Positions 6,579 to 7,881 of a DNA stretch of 7,881 nt are shown one piece after another. Positions within the stretch are counted from its first letter, which is position 1. Every line of letters starts with the position of its first letter. The translations under genes were made by a program, and so were the position numbers. The stretch covers positions 1-7,881 of the forward strand of contig CAYQIT010000030.1 in assembly GCA_964417685.1 (NCBI GenBank). The letters run 5' to 3'. Under the pieces are notes generated by a model, which had not been told where the DNA came from, did not search any database, and saw only the letters and a list, made by a program, of their open reading frames with translations. The stretch comes from CAJQGY01 sp964417685 (lineage in GTDB: Bacteria > Pseudomonadota > Gammaproteobacteria > Magnimaribacterales > D2472).

Positions 6579-7310
6579 CTATAGGATATCCTTAGTTAGC
6601 AATTCTTCCAAGAGTTTTTTTTGATTATTTGTTAATTTTACATTATTTAGCAGCTCTGGTCTTCTTAAATAAGTTTGAATTAGAGAGTTTTCCTCCTTCC
6701 AGTCTTTAATTTTTATGTGATTGCCAGATAATAAGACCTCAGGAACTTTAATGTCTTCAAAAATCTCTGGTCTGGTATATGAATACCCCTTCAACATTCC
6801 ATTAGAAAAAGTATCATTTGAAACAGAGTCTGGATTCCCAAGAGTACCTGGTAAGATTCTTATAATAGAGTCAATAAATGATAGTGCTGCTATCTCGCCA
6901 CCACTCATTACAAAATCACCCAATGAGATTTCTTCATCAACATACTTATCAATAAATCGTTGATCTATACCCTCATACCTTCCACAAACCAGTGTAATGT
7001 TTTCATTTTTTGAAAAACTCTCTACAAGGTTTTGGGTAAGTGGTTTTCCCTGTGGAGAAAAGTTTATAACCACACCTCTCTTATCTTCATCTATTTCTTT
7101 TATTGTTTTTGCTAGTGGTTCAGCCATCATGAGCATTCCCTCGCCTCCACCATATGGCTTAGCATCAATTTGATTATGTTTATTATTTGAATTTTTTCTA
7201 ATATCCAAACAATTTATAAAAACATTTTCTTTTTGAATTGACTGACCAATAAGGCCTGCATTAAGCACTTCAAATATTTCTGGAAAAATTGTTAAGATAT
7301 TTATATTCAT
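6579..7310 (-). CDS. trmD: tRNA (guanine37-N1)-methyltransferase TrmD
   Basis: Methylates G37 next to the anticodon in tRNAs that carry G36, using S-adenosylmethionine, and so prevents +1 frameshifting. The 243-residue SPOUT-family protein has the start INILTIFPEIF at 3-13 and PYGGGEGMLMM at 52-62. The trefoil-knot motifs are SPQG at 85-88, CGRYEGIDQR at 109-118 and SLGDFVMSGGE at 129-139. R151 and D166 correspond by alignment to the catalytic Arg154 and Asp169 of enterobacterial TrmD. PEVLLSGNH at 190-198 and LRRPELL at 215-221 belong to the C-terminal domain. The C terminus is slightly shorter than in E. coli. The ATG is three bases after the rimM stop, with only a weak GAAAGA upstream, so translation is probably coupled. 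Its place between rimM and rplS is the widely conserved order. Confidence 0.98.
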   Translation of the reverse strand: MNINILTIFPEIFEVLNAGLIGQSIQKENVFINCLDIRKNSNNKHNQIDAKPYGGGEGMLMMAEPLAKTIKEIDEDKRGVVINFSPQGKPLTQNLVESFSKNENITLVCGRYEGIDQRFIDKYVDEEISLGDFVMSGGEIAALSFIDSIIRILPGTLGNPDSVSNDTFSNGMLKGYSYTRPEIFEDIKVPEVLLSGNHIKIKDWKEENSLIQTYLRRPELLNNVKLTNNQKKLLEELLTKDIL

Positions 7311-7313
7311 TAT

Positions 7314-7847
7314 TTAAAAGTCTTTCGGCCATTCAACCTTTATGATATTTTTATTAAGCTCAACTTTTTTAATGAATACGCCTTTTACATAAGGAATTTT
7401 CCTTAAGTTTTCGTCGACAGATGATTCAGATGGTTTTATTTCTAAAATATCATTAGATCCATAATTTACGACTTCAGCAACTATTCCTAGATTATCATTG
7501 TTTGTTATGTCTATTACATTCATTCCAACTAAATCATGCCAATAATATTCCTCGCCATTAAGTTCAGGCAATTCAGTTTTATTTATGAATATATTTAAAT
7601 TTGTATATTTTTTTATGTCATCAACATTATCAAATACATCAACCTTAGAAATGAATTTCCCATTGGCTTGTCTGATAAATGAAATCTTAAGATCTGGATT
7701 ATTTTCAATAATGAAATTCGAATAGTTACAAATATTCTGTTTTGGATCGCAAAATGAATTTAAGAAAAATTCACCCTTTAGGCCCCTGGGCTTTCCAATA
7801 GAACCGACACAAATTAAATCTATATCTATACTACTTTTTTTCATCAT
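7314..7847 (-). CDS. rimM: Ribosome maturation factor RimM
   Basis: RimM binds the 30S head through S19 and helps late 16S rRNA maturation. The 177-residue protein has an N-terminal barrel domain with GSIGKPRGLKGEF at 15-27. A PRC-barrel domain follows with the hallmark EYYWHDLVG at 100-108, NYGSNDILEI at 128-137 and the IPYVKGVFIKKV end block at 151-162. Total length is close to E. coli RimM. Two tandem ATG codons (7847-7842) are possible starts; the first has AGGA at 7856-7859, eight bases upstream, and is preferred. No later start would keep the GSIGK motif comfortably inside the protein. The start lies within the end of rpsP and overlaps it by 17 bases in the +1 frame, so ribosomes finishing S16 can re-initiate here. 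Identity is secure from motif and neighbours. Confidence 0.96.
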   Translation of the reverse strand: MMKKSSIDIDLICVGSIGKPRGLKGEFFLNSFCDPKQNICNYSNFIIENNPDLKISFIRQANGKFISKVDVFDNVDDIKKYTNLNIFINKTELPELNGEEYYWHDLVGMNVIDITNNDNLGIVAEVVNYGSNDILEIKPSESSVDENLRKIPYVKGVFIKKVELNKNIIKVEWPKDF

Positions 7848-7881
7848 CTGAAGAATCCTGCTCAGACTCTTCTTCGGCAGG
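7831..7881 (-). CDS. rpsP: Ribosomal protein S16 (bS16), C-terminal end only; gene runs off the right edge
   Basis: Only the last 16 codons and the TAG stop are in the window. They read PAEEESEQDSSDDEKK, a hydrophilic acidic tail with no conserved S16 core residues, so the call rests on position. rpsP is nearly always the gene directly before rimM-trmD-rplS, and many bacterial S16 proteins carry a variable C-terminal tail rich in Ala and Glu. The frame is open to the edge, and its stop lies 17 bases inside rimM. The rimM frame is also open across this stretch, but its reading (LPKKSLSRILQ) resembles neither S16 nor RimM. The acidic tail echoes the acidic extension of L19 in the same operon. 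Confidence 0.8.
   Translation of the reverse strand, partial: PAEEESEQDSSDDEKK

Noticed and set aside
6721..6963. Plus-strand open frame of 80 codons opposite trmD
   Set aside because: Antisense to TrmD knot motifs; no recognisable protein family.

Overview
The window is a single, extremely compact block of ten protein genes, all read on the minus strand. Reading in the direction of transcription (from the right edge to the left), the order is rpsP (3' end only), rimM, trmD, rplS, xerD, dsbC, an AlaC-type aminotransferase, hom, thrC and prfB (5' half only). Nine inter-genic junctions are visible. Their gaps are -17, 3, 21, 4, 1, 2, 0, 2 and 0 bases, so only 33 bases of the whole window are non-coding. 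No rRNA, tRNA, mobile element, CRISPR array or internal terminator is visible, and there is no gene-free stretch longer than 21 bases.

The DNA is strongly AT-rich and the proteins are rich in Lys, Asn, Ile and Ser. The order rpsP-rimM-trmD-rplS followed by xerD-dsbC and ending in prfB is a gammaproteobacterial arrangement: E. coli has xerD-dsbC-recJ-prfB-lysS, and pseudomonads have xerD-dsbC-hom-thrC. Low GC, near-absence of spacers and this gene order together suggest a streamlined, probably marine, gammaproteobacterium such as a SAR86-type lineage. The genus-level assignment is inference; the gene order and compactness are seen directly.

Region by region: 7831-5117 is the translation/ribosome module (S16, the 30S maturation factor RimM, the tRNA m1G37 methyltransferase TrmD, L19), followed by the chromosome-dimer recombinase XerD. 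5115-4405 encodes the periplasmic disulfide isomerase DsbC. 4402-570 is an amino-acid module: a class I aminotransferase of the AlaC type, homoserine dehydrogenase and threonine synthase. 569-1 is the start of release factor 2. All nine genes whose starts are visible appear to be expressed from upstream transcription, with translational coupling through abutting stop and start codons.

The gene products are familiar families, and I see no clearly new system. The points worth a second look are: (a) prfB lacks the classic UGA +1 programmed frameshift, with codons 24-26 aligning exactly at the E. coli frameshift position but already in frame; (b) prfB starts with GTG directly after an in-frame thrC UAA and has no visible Shine-Dalgarno, and a 10-A run follows within 10 bases of the lost frameshift site; (c) L19 carries a 66-residue, very acidic N-terminal extension, and S16 ends in an acidic tail, both unusual for basic ribosomal proteins; (d) recJ is missing from its usual place before prfB; (e) none of the nine visible stop codons is UGA.
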